Below, piece by piece: positions 46,601 through 55,512 of a stretch of DNA of 64,000 nt. This DNA comes from Dermatemys mawii (Eukaryota; Chordata; Testudines; Dermatemydidae). The notes below the pieces were generated by a model that was not told the origin of the DNA, did no database searches, and was given only the letters and a program-made list of their open reading frames with translations. The stretch is taken from positions 23,605,074 through 23,669,073 of the forward strand of contig ML677334.1 in the NCBI GenBank assembly GCA_007922305.1. Reading direction: 5' to 3'. Numbering within the stretch: position 1 is the first letter of the stretch; each line of letters starts with the position of its first letter. Both the position numbers and the translations under genes were made by a program.

Positions 46601-49600
46601 CTTTTCTGATAACCACACCCAGTGGGATTCTGCAAACCTTGTAGGGAATTTCCCCAATTCATAGAACCATTATTCTGTATTTACTGTCACTTTGATGTGT
46701 AGAAGCATTAAGTGAACGTGAATCATACGATCTTTGTTTTTTTCTCTGCTTCCCGGCAGACTTTTTCTGGAAGTACGGTGTTGCGGTGATGACCGTCAGA
46801 GAGCTCTTTGAGTTTATTACAGATCCTTCTATCACAATTGACAACTTGGATGCTTATCTCTCAAAGGTTAGACTTGAAGTTCCTGCTTATGTAGGAAGAT
46901 TTAAGGAGTAAAATAAGATCTGGTTCAAGTTAATCTATCCTGTTTATCCCACAACAATGATTCTGCAGTAAAGATTGTGCTTTGTATAATGAGACAGCAA
47001 CTTAAAAAAATATAGAAATGTTTTAACATCAGTATATGGAAGCCGTGGGAATGTATCCACACCTTCTTGCCATTTTGTGTGGGGTGGGGTATATAAGCGG
47101 GATGAGTGGCAGATTTGGGTGGTAAATGGGTTCGAGGGGAATGAGGAAGTTTGCACCCCACTCTAAAATATCCAGCATCAGCAGTTAACTGCTGATTGGT
47201 CCAGTAGCTGACTGGAACCTGCCTATTCGAGGAGGAGGGGGGTATGCTGGCTCTAAGACCTGCACCTGGACTGCTTCAGGCTGATCTCAGTTACTCACCA
47301 TTGCTCTCTTCCCCTTCCCTCTGTCTGTTTAATTTTGTTCTGACTCAGGAAGGGGTGGGTGTAAATTCAGCTGGGGTTCAGTTGTTGCCCGATGGGATGC
47401 TAGTGACTAAGAGGTCACTTCCCAGTCCCTTCGCTGTGTTGTCAGCCCTAGCAGCACCACTGCGTTCTCCTTTACCAGTTAGCTGTTGCAGTAAATCCCA
47501 CCCCGGGCAGTTAAAGCAACAAAGATGGTGAAGGATCAAGTTAAGACTCCCATATCCTGACCTCAGCCATGCTGGGAATGGGATGTCAGGAGACATTATT
47601 CCTGCCCCAATCTGGAACGCTGGGTAGGGGGCAAGTGCTTCCAAGCAGCCCATAAACACTTGCACAGCTTTTGGGTACTTGGCAGTACACTGGGCTGGAG
47701 AGAATAGGACTGTGGCTACCATATTCCCATCTTGCTCATGCAGGCTCCTCTGGCTATTCAGTGCTGCTGGCAGCAATAGCAGCAACTCTCCGCATCTGGG
47801 GATTGCGAGCACCCTCCCGTGTGAGAGCATGAGCAGCAGACAGAGGCTCCCTGTGCCCTGTTATCCCACAGTGGTGTAGGAACAGCCATATTTTGGCTCC
47901 GTGTTTAGATTGGCGGGAGCGCAGGGAAAGTTTTTTGCTTTCATTAAGTAGATCAGTAGCTAGGAGTGGGATTTAAGTGAGGATGCCCTGCAGAAATGTT
48001 CAGCACCGTTAGGTGTCAGTAAAGGCCTTGTGCTGTGAAAAGCTGGAGTGTTTTACATGAGTAGGAGAGAACGGTTTCCCAGCAAATGAAGTGGAGGTGG
48101 GGAAATATAGGTAGGAACAGGGAGGTGAATTATTATCCAGCATGAGGGCCTGGATTGTGAAGAGTGATGATTTTGTACTGCATTTCATATTGCTGTAGGC
48201 GATGGAAATTGCAGCCCAAAGAACAGAGGAAGAAAGGTCCAATCAAGATAACGTGGATGAGGAGGTGAGGATTTTTTTTTTCCTGATCAGCATCACCAGT
48301 GTCATTAGAATGTTTCCTAGACCAACATGCTTGGCTGTCACTGGTCTTGAACTTAGACGTCACAAGGGACCCAGCTAGCAATGAAGGGGAAATGTTTGAG
48401 CTTCTGCAAATATGGCTGAAAGAATAATGTGCTAAAATGAGGATTCATACAGTGTTAAGATGTGAATAGTTTTTGACCCCCCAGTTGTTCATATTGACTG
48501 AAAAACAATTTCAGTTCCCTCTCCCGGATTCTGATTTGAGTCTTCTGATTATGGTAATATGGTTTCTCTCTGCTTATTTCTGTTGCAGCAGTAGCCAGCA
48601 TAGGTCTGTTTTCTTTGCATCATTGAGGATGTGTGATGCACTGACAGTATTGTTTAGCATGGGAGCTTAAGACAAAATCACTGTCTTGATTTGAGTCTTT
48701 TAACTGGTCACCAACAAAGTGATGGATTACAATAAAACCTGAATTTAGTATATTGAGGGTAAAAACTTTTAACAGGTCACTCTTTGTCCCTTAGCTAACT
48801 GCTGGTGTGTTTATAAACCAAAGGCCCAGTCTGTGAGGTGCACCCTCAGCTCCCACTGAAGCCAATAGAACGTCGTGTAGATCCATCTGTGTTGTTGACT
48901 TCAGTGGGTGCTCAGCACCTCAGGAGAGGGCCTAACCTCATTACATACTCGATATTGTTGCAAGCTCATCTTGTGTAAGGAGATCCACTATTGTAACTTG
49001 CATGACGTTTTTGTTTATATATAAATGGACCTGTACTGTGAGAGGAAGGGTAATCTAGTAGATAAGGCACTGACCTGGGACTCAGAATATCTGGGTTCAA
49101 TTCCCTGCTCTTCCATCAACTTCCTGGGTGACCTTTTTAAATAAACCCCTTAAAATTCAAACCAATTAATGGTGAGGGATGGGGTAATGTATGGAGGTAG
49201 TCAAAAAGAGGTGGCCAATAGCAGTCATGCTATCAAGAGCTTAATTATAAAATCTTAAGATGCTGTCATGGGTGAGCTCCATAGTGTAGGGCCCATTACA
49301 ACATAGAGACTATCTCCTGCTGGCTAAAGACAGTGAGGTAGGATCTCTACGTTTTGAGTGTTGTCTGATCACAGACACTCAGCAGGATGATTCCTAAGGA
49401 AGAGGCCTATAATCAGGAATATATATAAATCAATAAATCTGTTTGTTGTTTCATTTCACTCTCTTAGGTGTTTAAGAAAGCTTACATCCCTCGAACCCTG
49501 ACCGAAGTTAAAAACTACGAGAGGGATGTAGATGTCATGATGAAATTGAAGGAAGAGGACATGGCATTAAACGTGCAGCAGGATAATGTAAGTAGGCTTC

Positions 49601-52600
49601 CCGAAATGTTACAATCTAAAGGCAGTAGCATTAGCTGTGGATTCTCCTGGAAGAACCACCAGCGGAGTTATGTTTGAAGTGTTAGTATATTGCTATAGAA
49701 CCAGGATTCACCATCAAAAACTTCAAGAATGAATGCATTCAAAAGACACACTAGCATGCAAACAGTCATATCCTCTTTCTGAGTGGATGTGAGTAGCTTC
49801 AACTCGACATTCAGTTTCAGCTGTGTATGGACTAAATTTCACATATTCCGTGAGGAAAGACCAAATTAATCTCTGGTGTAAATTCCTTGATCTTAGTTAT
49901 ATCTCAGCCTAGGGATCTCACCTCTGACTTTTGTTTTTACAGAATTAAAATGCTGCCACATCCTTTTGAAATTAATTTTATATTATTTTTGTGGCTTGAC
50001 TAGAAGTATACGGTGGAAATGTACAAGACAGTACCTGGAGTCTAGTAATAGGAATCATTGAACTTATATTTTTCCATCATTCATTGTCCTGTTGAAATTT
50101 TAGATATTTTCCAGGTTCCTAGAGTAAAGCTTTTAACTCTACTACAGGCAGGTGTTCATCTATCAACCTCACTTCAGAGCTGTATAATAGAGCTTCTGTG
50201 CTACCTAAATAGACATACCACTCACCATCGGGCCCTTGTTAGATGCCTCTGTTACTCCAGGAATAGTGCAGATCTTCCTCAAGGTCTGTGAAGTCAATTC
50301 ACTGACATGTTACAAAATGTAGAGACTGAGTGCTTAAAAGCTATGTTATGCACAGTTGCCAATTCTAGCTCAGAAAAACAAGGCTTTCCAAACAGATCCC
50401 TTCTCGAGTGACAGGAGAACATAATTAAAAACACCTGATTAGCTGAAGATTCTAATACATGAAAATTGGGGACATGATTTAAGTAAAGAAGTCAATCTTG
50501 ATATTCCCTTTGTGTGTGGGGGGGAGGGGAGGGGGTTAAGTGCCATCAGTGCATTGTAGCATATTGGCTGACTACGTGCATTGAAACAGTATTACTTGTC
50601 CCTTTTCCTAGATGATCTTCCCATTCTGGACAGTGCCAAGAAAAAGCCAAATCACCAGATGGCTTTCAAAATCTAGACAGGATAATCTATAACGGCCGCA
50701 TTTGCCTGTCCCCTACCGTTCTTCCGTTTCACAATTTTAGACTGCGAACTCTGTAGGGTGGGGTTCTGCTTTTCTGTGTGTTTGTGCAGTGCCTAACACT
50801 GCCATTTAGATGATGATGATGGTGCAAGTGAGCCGCTAATAAGACAAGCCCTTCTAAGCCTTTACAGGACAGAGCTGTGCCGCCTTCCTCTCAGCTCTTC
50901 TGTGTACATGTTGTGAAGTTTCTCCATATGAAAGATTCACAGGGAACAGACTCTGATCTCAAAAAATGGAGGTCGGGACTAGGGAATCGCTAGTTTCTAA
51001 AACCTGATTTCAAAATCTACCACCTGTGTGCAGAGAGCTCTGTGGGTGGTACTGTAAAACAGGCACACCTGTACAGTCAGCCACCTGTTTTCTGTGGTTG
51101 GCAGGTCGAAAATGATAGTTTTGCAGCTAGATTTTTTTGTATAATTGATTTCATTTCTCCCGATGTATAGATACTCTACCAGACAGTGACAGGATTGAAG
51201 AAGGACTTGTCAGGTGTTCAGAAGGTAAGAGGGCCTGTTTTTCTTCTATAGTGAATTTCATTGTTAATAAAGGTGCCTGAGAAGTATTGAATAAGGCCCA
51301 GTCTTGCATTTGGTTCCATGCAGACAGCCCCCTGATTTCAGAAGTGCTGACTACAAGTTCTTCCAGCACAGAGGCAATTGCAAGATTAGGGGCTAAGATT
51401 GCATCTTTACACCACCGTGTACTTGCATACCATGTGGTGCAGCATGTGGAATTACTTTGCATTACTCAGCCAGTACTGGAGTAACTTAGAAACAAAAATA
51501 CTCAAGGAGCCACCAGATGGTCGGTATAGGAAGGTACAACATATGGCTAGATCTACATTTAAGAATGGGGGATGAAAACATTTCCCAGGTCAGGAAACTT
51601 ACTTTATATAGAATGCTACATTATCATAAGTGTTGTTATGTTTTGCGTGTCTTGTGCTGTAATTGATGTACATAGAGCATTGATGCAGAATAGGGCATTG
51701 TATTAACTAATGGAAATGTTGCAATGCAGTACTTTAGTACAGCATTTTTATCCAGCGTGTTTTTAATCAGCCTGTAAGTGATTGCAGATATCCTGCTACA
51801 GTAGGAGTCAGGTTGGGTTTTTCCTTTTTCGGAAACCATGGTTAGTTAAACAGCTCTAGGCAGACCCTGTCTACAATGCAAATATAACCATGTCAAGCAA
51901 CAAGGTTATATATAACACATTTGTTCCCCAGTATGATTAAAGTACAGCTCTGTTTTGCATTGTAGATGCCTGTTAGTGCTAAAGCTCATGTGGGTCACTG
52001 CTAAAACTGGCTTTGGTATGATTCTTTAAAAAAAAAAAAAAAAAAAAAAAAAGTGGGGGGGTGGTTCCTGTGTACCAAACTGAATAGCACTTTAACGCTG
52101 TTTGGTGGGGAGGTAGCAGTGCAACTGTTTGTAACCAAGTCCCCGGTTACAACCTGTGTTTCCATTGTTTACTGCACCCTTTGTTTTTAACTTGGATTAA
52201 TTTTGTTTAATTCTCTTTTTTTGGTTTTAATACCAGTATCTGGAGGCACATTGTGAAGAAGTGGATAAACACAAATTAACTGAAGACTTTCTTTCTAGGA
52301 GGCTCTGCCACTTAAATGCTACATCTTTTTTTTTTTTTTTTTTTTTTTTTTCCTTCTTCTTTTTTAATGTTCCACTGACTTTTGGTTATGGACAGAATCC
52401 TTCTGTGTTTCTTTTAGGTCCCTGCACTCCTTGAAGAAAAAAAAAAAGAGGAGATGGAATCAGATTCAGAAGATGGGGGCAGTTCTGATGACTCTGACTC
52501 GGGCTGTAAAGAAGAGGGGGAGCCATTACATCCCAAAGATGAACCAACTGATGCTGGCATGGACAAAAAGGTCAATTGCTTGGAAGTTGTACACTTTCCC

Positions 52601-54097
52601 CTCTCTGCTCCAGAGAACTACTCAAGTGACATGTATTTAATTTTCTACATATCTGTTGCTCAGTAAGATCAAAAAAGCTTTTAATTTATTCTTTGAACTA
52701 TTTTAATAGAAACGAGAGCAGAGATTTGAATGAATGTCCCCAGTGAAGTGTTATGTAAAGTGCTCTCTTGGGTTTTGCTAATGTAGTTTCTATAGAGTAA
52801 CGTTTAACCTACACGTACCCACCCATCCCCAAAGCCAGAATGCATAAGCTTTGTGTGGGGAGCTCCACATGAGATGTGGGGGACAGAATCCCGTGTGCAC
52901 AGGGCACAGCACAATTCTACAGTGTGTTTTCTAGCTCTGGGGCTGGAAGAGGGGCCATGACCTCTGCCCACTTTATATAATTGTGGACCCAGTGGCCATG
53001 GCCCCGGCTTCACCCATAGGGGTTTATGTAGAGCAAGGGTGTAGAGCCCAGCTGTGCCTGAGCGCTAGGTATAGAATCTCCCTGAGTGTCTGCTCTGTGG
53101 CTTTCTGAACCCTGCACAGTGGATCCACTCCAGTGGGTCAGAGACCTTCACAAATTACACTACCCTACCAGTCAGCAGCATTCCAGGCACTGCCTGAAGG
53201 GAAAACTCCATGCAGTTCTAAAGGATTAAAGTGTCCTAGAAGATGAGAGAATTAAAATAGAGCCTAAAGATCTGAACTACAATGGCTGTGCCATAGTGAA
53301 ATTCATGGAGCTAGGATTTGTCTTTCACACACACTGTAAAATGGAGACTTCTTGGTCACTTCTAACCATCATTCCTTGTTCTCTTTTGTAGGATGGGATG
53401 TTAGTTAATTGCATTGTATTGGTCAGATCCCAGTTTGAATTGTATTCAGTTTAGCTAAATTGCACCTGCGGTTTCAGTGAAATTAAGTAGCATTCACCAC
53501 CTGACTTAAACTGCTTCGTCGTGTTGTGGTATCGAATCCCCTCCGTTGCTGCGTTCTGAGCTCATTGCAGGCGATAGATTGGTCTCTCTTGGCAGTCCAT
53601 GAAAGTGTTCATTGCAGTAGTCCCAGCCTGGATATTGGAAAGCCATGCATCAGATTCCTGTTATGATTTGTGTTAAGAGTGGAGTTTACAAATTAAATAG
53701 TATGAGTTCTCATCCCCTTTGTAATCTGCTGTGTTCATCTGTTGCTCCCACCATAGCTTCCTGGCTTCAGACTCCTCTGAAATTTGGAAACTGGATTTTG
53801 TGGATCAGTCTCATCTCTAGAAATGTGAAGTTCATTTAATTTCCTAATACAGCATTTGAAAGGCTGGGCCAAAATTACTTAACTTCCACCCTCCACCTTT
53901 TTAATAGTAACATATCATGTGTTAAGAACCTGCTCGCAATCCCTCTGGATCATTATTGTAAATGAAGTCTTGTTCACTTTTTATAGGAAAGGAAAAAGAT
54001 GGTTAAAGAAGCCCAAAGAGAGAAGAGAAAAAACAAAATCCCAAAGCATGTGAAGAAGCGAAAAGAGAAGACAGCGAAAATGAAGAAAGGCAAATAA
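28579..54097 (+). CDS. RIOK1: RIO kinase 1, complete coding gene of 17 exons
   Basis: Atypical serine/threonine kinase/ATPase of the RIO family, known to act in late cytoplasmic maturation of the 40S ribosomal subunit and to bind PRMT5. Joining 17 exons with GT-AG introns gives an uninterrupted 565-residue frame; the human protein is about 568. Seen in the translation: the conserved start containing [12 protein letters not shown]; an acidic stretch (about residues 60-80, with [17 protein letters not shown]); the P-loop equivalent STGKEANVYHA (184-194); the ATP-binding lysine in AIKIYK (K205); the catalytic loop HADLSEFN with D321; the metal-binding IDVSQ with D338; a second acidic serine-rich stretch (about 490-515); and a lysine-rich tail ending KKGK. 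No key residue is missing. The ATG at 28579 has an A at -3 and gives the conserved N-terminus. The 3' UTR end is unclear: AATAAG at 54186 and ATTAAA at 55596 are weak candidates. Transcription probably starts in or near the CpG island upstream. Confidence 0.97.
29735..29997 (+). mobile_element. CR1-type LINE 3' fragment
   Basis: Same order as the copy at 9190-9602: attgggttcaaagaagaaat, attcatggaggataggtcca, ccagaagctgggactggctc, and ctgacccagtatggccgttc with ttatgatct at the end. Only the last 260 bp are present. Confidence 0.75.
30585..30846. mobile_element. Palindromic MITE, same family as 14617-14902
   Basis: Starts GGGAGTATGTTTACATTGTG. The centre carries tagacatttggg (30694-30705) and its exact complement cccaaatgtcta (30736-30747). 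The right end has gccgtgtggacgaaccttt. Located in RIOK1 intron 1. Confidence 0.65.
31408..31603 (+). CDS. RIOK1: RIOK1 coding exon 2 (residues 24-89)
   Basis: The acceptor follows a T-rich tract (tttcttttaag|T) and the donor is CAG|GTACAT. The exon contains the low-complexity acidic segment [14 protein letters not shown] and ends GGCNPQ, aligning to the human acidic region. It diverges more than the kinase core, as expected for the disordered N-terminal part. Confidence 0.93.
32908..32998 (+). CDS. RIOK1: RIOK1 coding exon 3 (residues 90-120)
   Basis: Acceptor tttcag|GCA, donor G|GTAAGT, ending in phase 1. It encodes [18 protein letters not shown] and then [11 protein letters not shown], which matches the conserved segment before the RIO domain. 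Confidence 0.95.
33996..34065 (+). CDS. RIOK1: RIOK1 coding exon 4 (residues 120-143)
   Basis: Acceptor ttttcag|AT, donor AT|GTAAGT, phase 2 end. It encodes [20 protein letters not shown], essentially the conserved N-terminal winged-helix entry of RIOK1. The next intron holds a large rearranged hAT transposon. Confidence 0.95.
34586..34945 (-). pseudogene. hAT transposase C-terminal fragment, minus copy
   Basis: An open stretch of 119 codons including [20 protein letters not shown] and the hAT dimerisation signature (WWLKHKGTY ... [20 protein letters not shown]). No DNA-binding BED finger or catalytic residues are present in the frame, and the frame ends at VKKFV. It is a decayed mobile-element gene. 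Confidence 0.75.
35245..35460 (+). pseudogene. hAT transposase C-terminal fragment, plus copy
   Basis: A 71-codon frame ending at TGA 35458-35460, with [20 protein letters not shown] and [20 protein letters not shown], and a tail [10 protein letters not shown] not retained in the minus copy. It belongs to the same family but is divergent from the minus copy, so the two are not a recent inversion duplicate. Confidence 0.7.
35964..36006 (+). CDS. RIOK1: RIOK1 coding exon 5 (residues 143-157)
   Basis: A short 43-bp exon with acceptor ttcatag|G and donor CAG|GTAAGT. It encodes [14 protein letters not shown], matching the family segment that leads into [14 protein letters not shown]. Confidence 0.95.
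36772..36864 (+). CDS. RIOK1: RIOK1 coding exon 6 (residues 158-188), P-loop start
   Basis: Acceptor aatgag|GTA, donor GAA|GTGAGT, phase 0 at both ends. It encodes [18 protein letters not shown] and ends with STGKE, the first half of the RIO nucleotide-binding loop STGKEANVY. Confidence 0.96.
37181..37304. mobile_element. Short non-autonomous DNA element, GGTGACCAGATGTCC family
   Basis: Inverted ends ggtgaccaga and tctggtcac enclose about 100 bp with tatagggacagtcccgatat. The octamers CACAGAGT (37173-37180) and CACAGAGG (37305-37312) match at 7 of 8, suggesting hAT-type insertion. Located in RIOK1 intron 6. Confidence 0.6.
38456..38568 (+). CDS. RIOK1: RIOK1 coding exon 7 (residues 189-226), ATP-binding lysine
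   Basis: Acceptor cttatag|GCT, donor AG|GTGAGT. It completes the nucleotide-binding loop (ANVYHA) and carries AIKIYKTS, whose K205 corresponds to the ATP-anchoring lysine of RIO kinases, then [12 protein letters not shown]. Confidence 0.96.
38688..38768 (+). CDS. RIOK1: RIOK1 coding exon 8 (residues 226-253)
   Basis: Acceptor ttttaag|A only 119 bp after exon 7, donor AG|GTGATT. It encodes [20 protein letters not shown] followed by EMRNLIR, the highly conserved flexible loop and helix C region of the RIO1 fold. Confidence 0.96.
40540..40585. repeat. CA-rich simple repeat with CGGACACACA units
   Basis: ggacacacac and cggacacaca words alternate with a longer (CA)n run, giving an interrupted microsatellite. 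Confidence 0.9.
40661..41880 (-). mobile_element. CR1 LINE, 5'-truncated, antisense in RIOK1 intron 8
   Basis: Its 3' end on the minus strand corresponds to plus-strand tcatagaatatcagggttgg at 40661. The minus-strand frames encode CR1 reverse-transcriptase pieces: about 41683-41192 with [40 protein letters not shown] and [11 protein letters not shown], and 41068-40778 with [20 protein letters not shown] and [20 protein letters not shown]. The catalytic FADD motif reads FADY, and stops break the frame, so it is inactive. The 5' part is missing. Confidence 0.9.
42525..42720 (+). repeat. MIR-like SINE
   Basis: Includes gattgggaatcgagatgtga, attctctgtgtatctatttc, cttaaaatggggataatgtt and gtaagccctttgggacaggg, the usual 3' order of MIR-type repeats. 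Confidence 0.55.
42837..42923 (+). CDS. RIOK1: RIOK1 coding exon 9 (residues 253-282), hinge
   Basis: Acceptor gttacag|G, donor AT|GTAAGT. It encodes [20 protein letters not shown] followed by MSFIGKDD, the hinge between the kinase lobes. The upstream intron is about 4.1 kb and contains an antisense CR1 LINE. Confidence 0.96.
43248..43981. mobile_element. 0.73-kb inverted-repeat DNA element in RIOK1 intron 9
   Basis: The left end GGGCTTGGCTACACATGCAA and right end TGCAAGTGTAGCCATGCCC are inverted copies. TAT flanks both ends, suggesting a 3-bp target duplication as in PIF/Harbinger-like elements. The interior carries tgtgtgtgtgagagagata and no recognisable transposase, so it is non-autonomous. 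Confidence 0.65.
44339..44476 (+). CDS. RIOK1: RIOK1 coding exon 10 (residues 282-328), catalytic loop
   Basis: Acceptor atccaag|G, donor CT|GTATGT, phase 2. It contains [20 protein letters not shown] and the catalytic loop [10 protein letters not shown] with D321 as the presumed catalytic aspartate. Reading on past the donor would give a spurious short tail (YVFKPCSVF), so the GTATGT donor decides the exon end. Confidence 0.96.
44952..45055 (+). CDS. RIOK1: RIOK1 coding exon 11 (residues 328-363), metal-binding Asp
   Basis: Acceptor tctccag|A, donor G|GTGAGT. The split leucine codon (CT|A) joins exon 10. It encodes [20 protein letters not shown] with D338 in the IDVSQ motif, equivalent to the DFG aspartate. 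Confidence 0.96.
45056..46759 (+). other. RIOK1: RIOK1 intron 11
   Basis: 1.7 kb without a recognised repeat or exon. Confidence 0.5.
46760..46866 (+). CDS. RIOK1: RIOK1 coding exon 12 (residues 363-398)
   Basis: Acceptor cccggcag|AC, donor AAG|GTTAGA. It encodes [20 protein letters not shown] followed by TDPSIT, closely matching the C-lobe of RIOK1. Confidence 0.95.
48199..48264 (+). CDS. RIOK1: RIOK1 coding exon 13 (residues 399-420)
   Basis: Acceptor gctgtag|GCG, donor GAG|GTGAGG, phase 0 at both ends. It encodes [20 protein letters not shown] then EE, matching the end of the RIO domain. Confidence 0.94.
49035..49145 (+). repeat. tRNA-derived MIR-like SINE head
   Basis: gtagataaggcactgacctg (A-box-like region) is followed by gggttcaattccc (close to the B-box GGTTCRANNCC) and ttcctgggtgacctt. 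This order is typical of tRNA-derived SINEs. Confidence 0.6.
49468..49587 (+). CDS. RIOK1: RIOK1 coding exon 14 (residues 421-460)
   Basis: Acceptor ctcttag|GTG, donor AAT|GTAAGT. It encodes [20 protein letters not shown] and [16 protein letters not shown], a strongly conserved post-kinase helix segment. Confidence 0.96.
51171..51224 (+). CDS. RIOK1: RIOK1 coding exon 15 (residues 461-478)
   Basis: A 54-bp exon with acceptor gatgtatag|ATA and donor AAG|GTAAGA. It encodes [18 protein letters not shown], identical in character to the conserved family segment. Confidence 0.95.
52028..52052. repeat. Oligo-A run (25 bp)
   Basis: Uninterrupted A tract in RIOK1 intron 15, followed by gtgggggggtgg. 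Confidence 0.95.
52326..52351. repeat. Oligo-T run (26 bp)
   Basis: Uninterrupted T tract followed by ccttcttcttttttaatg. With this extension it forms a long pyrimidine stretch upstream of RIOK1 exon 16. Confidence 0.95.
52418..52570 (+). CDS. RIOK1: RIOK1 coding exon 16 (residues 479-529)
   Basis: Acceptor cttttag|GTC. It encodes [20 protein letters not shown], an acidic serine-rich stretch, and ends MDKK. The donor AAG|GTCAAT is weaker than the other RIOK1 donors, but reading through it would soon end in a stop. A 26-bp oligo-T run ends 66 bp before the acceptor. Confidence 0.9.
52571..53986 (+). other. RIOK1: RIOK1 intron 16
   Basis: 1.4 kb with no recognisable repeat or extra exon. Confidence 0.5.
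53987..54097 (+). CDS. RIOK1: RIOK1 coding exon 17 with stop codon (residues 530-565)
   Basis: Acceptor tttatag|GAA; ends at TAA 54095-54097. It encodes the basic tail [20 protein letters not shown] followed by [16 protein letters not shown], matching the conserved lysine-rich C-terminus. Confidence 0.96.
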   Translation, partial: ERKKMVKEAQREKRKNKIPKHVKKRKEKTAKMKKGK

Positions 54098-55239
54098 CGT
54101 GGCTTTGATCTTGGGGACAGAGTTAGCTGTTGTTGACTATTGGTCTCCATCAGTTATTTTCGCTACAAAATGTTCTATTTATGTAAATAAGGATTTCACC
54201 CTGATGGCTGGTTGTTAATCTTGTGATTGACTGGATACAATGTATACCATGGTTTTTTCGATGGAGAAGATTGACTTGTGTGCCTGTGTAAAAATGTGCA
54301 AAGCCTTTAGCCCTCAATGTGGGTGACTGTTCTCCTGCTTCTCGGACTGCAAAGAAGGAGCTTTTTATGATTCTAGCCCAACATAGAAAAAGGAAGCACA
54401 TATAAGTTTCGCTCTTTAAAAAACAAAGGAAAACCCCAACAGCAGCATGGACGTTGAGCTATGCTTTATTATGGTCAGTGTTTTCACAGGGAGGGGAAAT
54501 ACAGGTGCACAAATCCTCATCTAAGTGCACATATAAGCATTGGCTCTTGCAAAACACCTGTGACAGAAATGCCATCAGCTACGAGTGATTTTTTATTTTC
54601 TTTTTCTTTTTCAGAGGTGCTAAATTCTCTAAATTGACTACAGTTCCCACCGGAGTCAATCGGAACAGTGAGTGATCAGCACCTCTGAAAATCAGGCCAC
54701 TTATTTAGGTGTCTAAATAAGGGTTTAGGTGCCTGACTTTAGGTACCCAAGTTTTGAAAATGTTGTTGTAGCTGTTTAAATGCTTCATCTTAAAACTCTT
54801 TCCCCATCTAAGATGCTTCTCATACGGTTGATGTCAAATGGCTGCAAGCTGCTGAGAGGTGGTAATTGTAGTTAAGCGTCTAATAATTCTTCTGTGTCAG
54901 TTCCATACCTGTCACTTCTGTGTTTCAATGCTCATTGGGTGTTTCAGTGATAAAATTTAACATGCAGAGGTTTCCATTTTGAGTGAGAACATCTATACTG
55001 AGGTCATCACATAAGGCTGCAGCTTCAAATCAGTATGGCTTTGGATCTGCGTATGCAAGCAGAACTTAGTTATATTTGTTGTCTGGAATATATTTCAAAA
55101 TACAAGCATAATGTTTTGTGACTGGCGTACTTCTGAAAATGGGTTTTATTCAGATTCTAGCAAACAGTGTAAATCTGAAAAGCTTCAGTATGAGACTTAT
55201 TTAATTATAAGCTGCTTTTGTTCTCTCCAATGGCTAAAG

Positions 55240-55512
55240 CAGGGTTCTCAAACTGGGGGGTCGCAGAGCGCCTCCAGAGGGGTCGTGAGCTCCCGGCGCC
55301 ACTTTAAAGCCACTGAATGCATTACTTCCGTATTCAACGGCTTTTCGGCGGCCACACCAAGCGCTTCCGAAAATAGCGCTTGGCATGTCTGCCAAAAAGC
55401 CACCGAATGCGGAAGTAATACATTCGGCGGCTTTTCGGCGGACATACAAGGGTCCACCGTGGCGGAGCCACATAAGAAGGGTCGCGGTCTCAAAAAAGTT
55501 TGAGAACCGCTG
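55240..55512. mobile_element. Non-autonomous hAT element
   Basis: Ends CAGGGTTCTCAAACTGG and AGTTTGAGAACCGCTG are inverted copies. The octamers GGCTAAAG (55232-55239) and GGCTAAAA (55513-55520) match at 7 of 8. The interior has inverted words around ccaagcgctt and a repeated ggcttttcggcgg. CpG content is unusually high for the region, consistent with a fairly young copy. Confidence 0.85.

Larger units (their letters stand above)
46867..49467 (+). other. RIOK1: RIOK1 introns 12 and 13 (interrupted by exon 13)
   Basis: Intron 12 (46867-48198) shows no recognisable element. Intron 13 (48265-49467) holds a segment with the recurring ttgacttcagtgggtgctca motif near 48815-48935 and a tRNA-derived SINE near 49035-49145. 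Confidence 0.5.
49588..52417 (+). other. RIOK1: RIOK1 introns 14 and 15 (interrupted by exon 15)
   Basis: Non-coding, no large repeat recognised. Intron 15 contains a 25-bp oligo-A run (52028-52052) and a 26-bp oligo-T run (52326-52351) shortly before exon 16. Confidence 0.5.
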
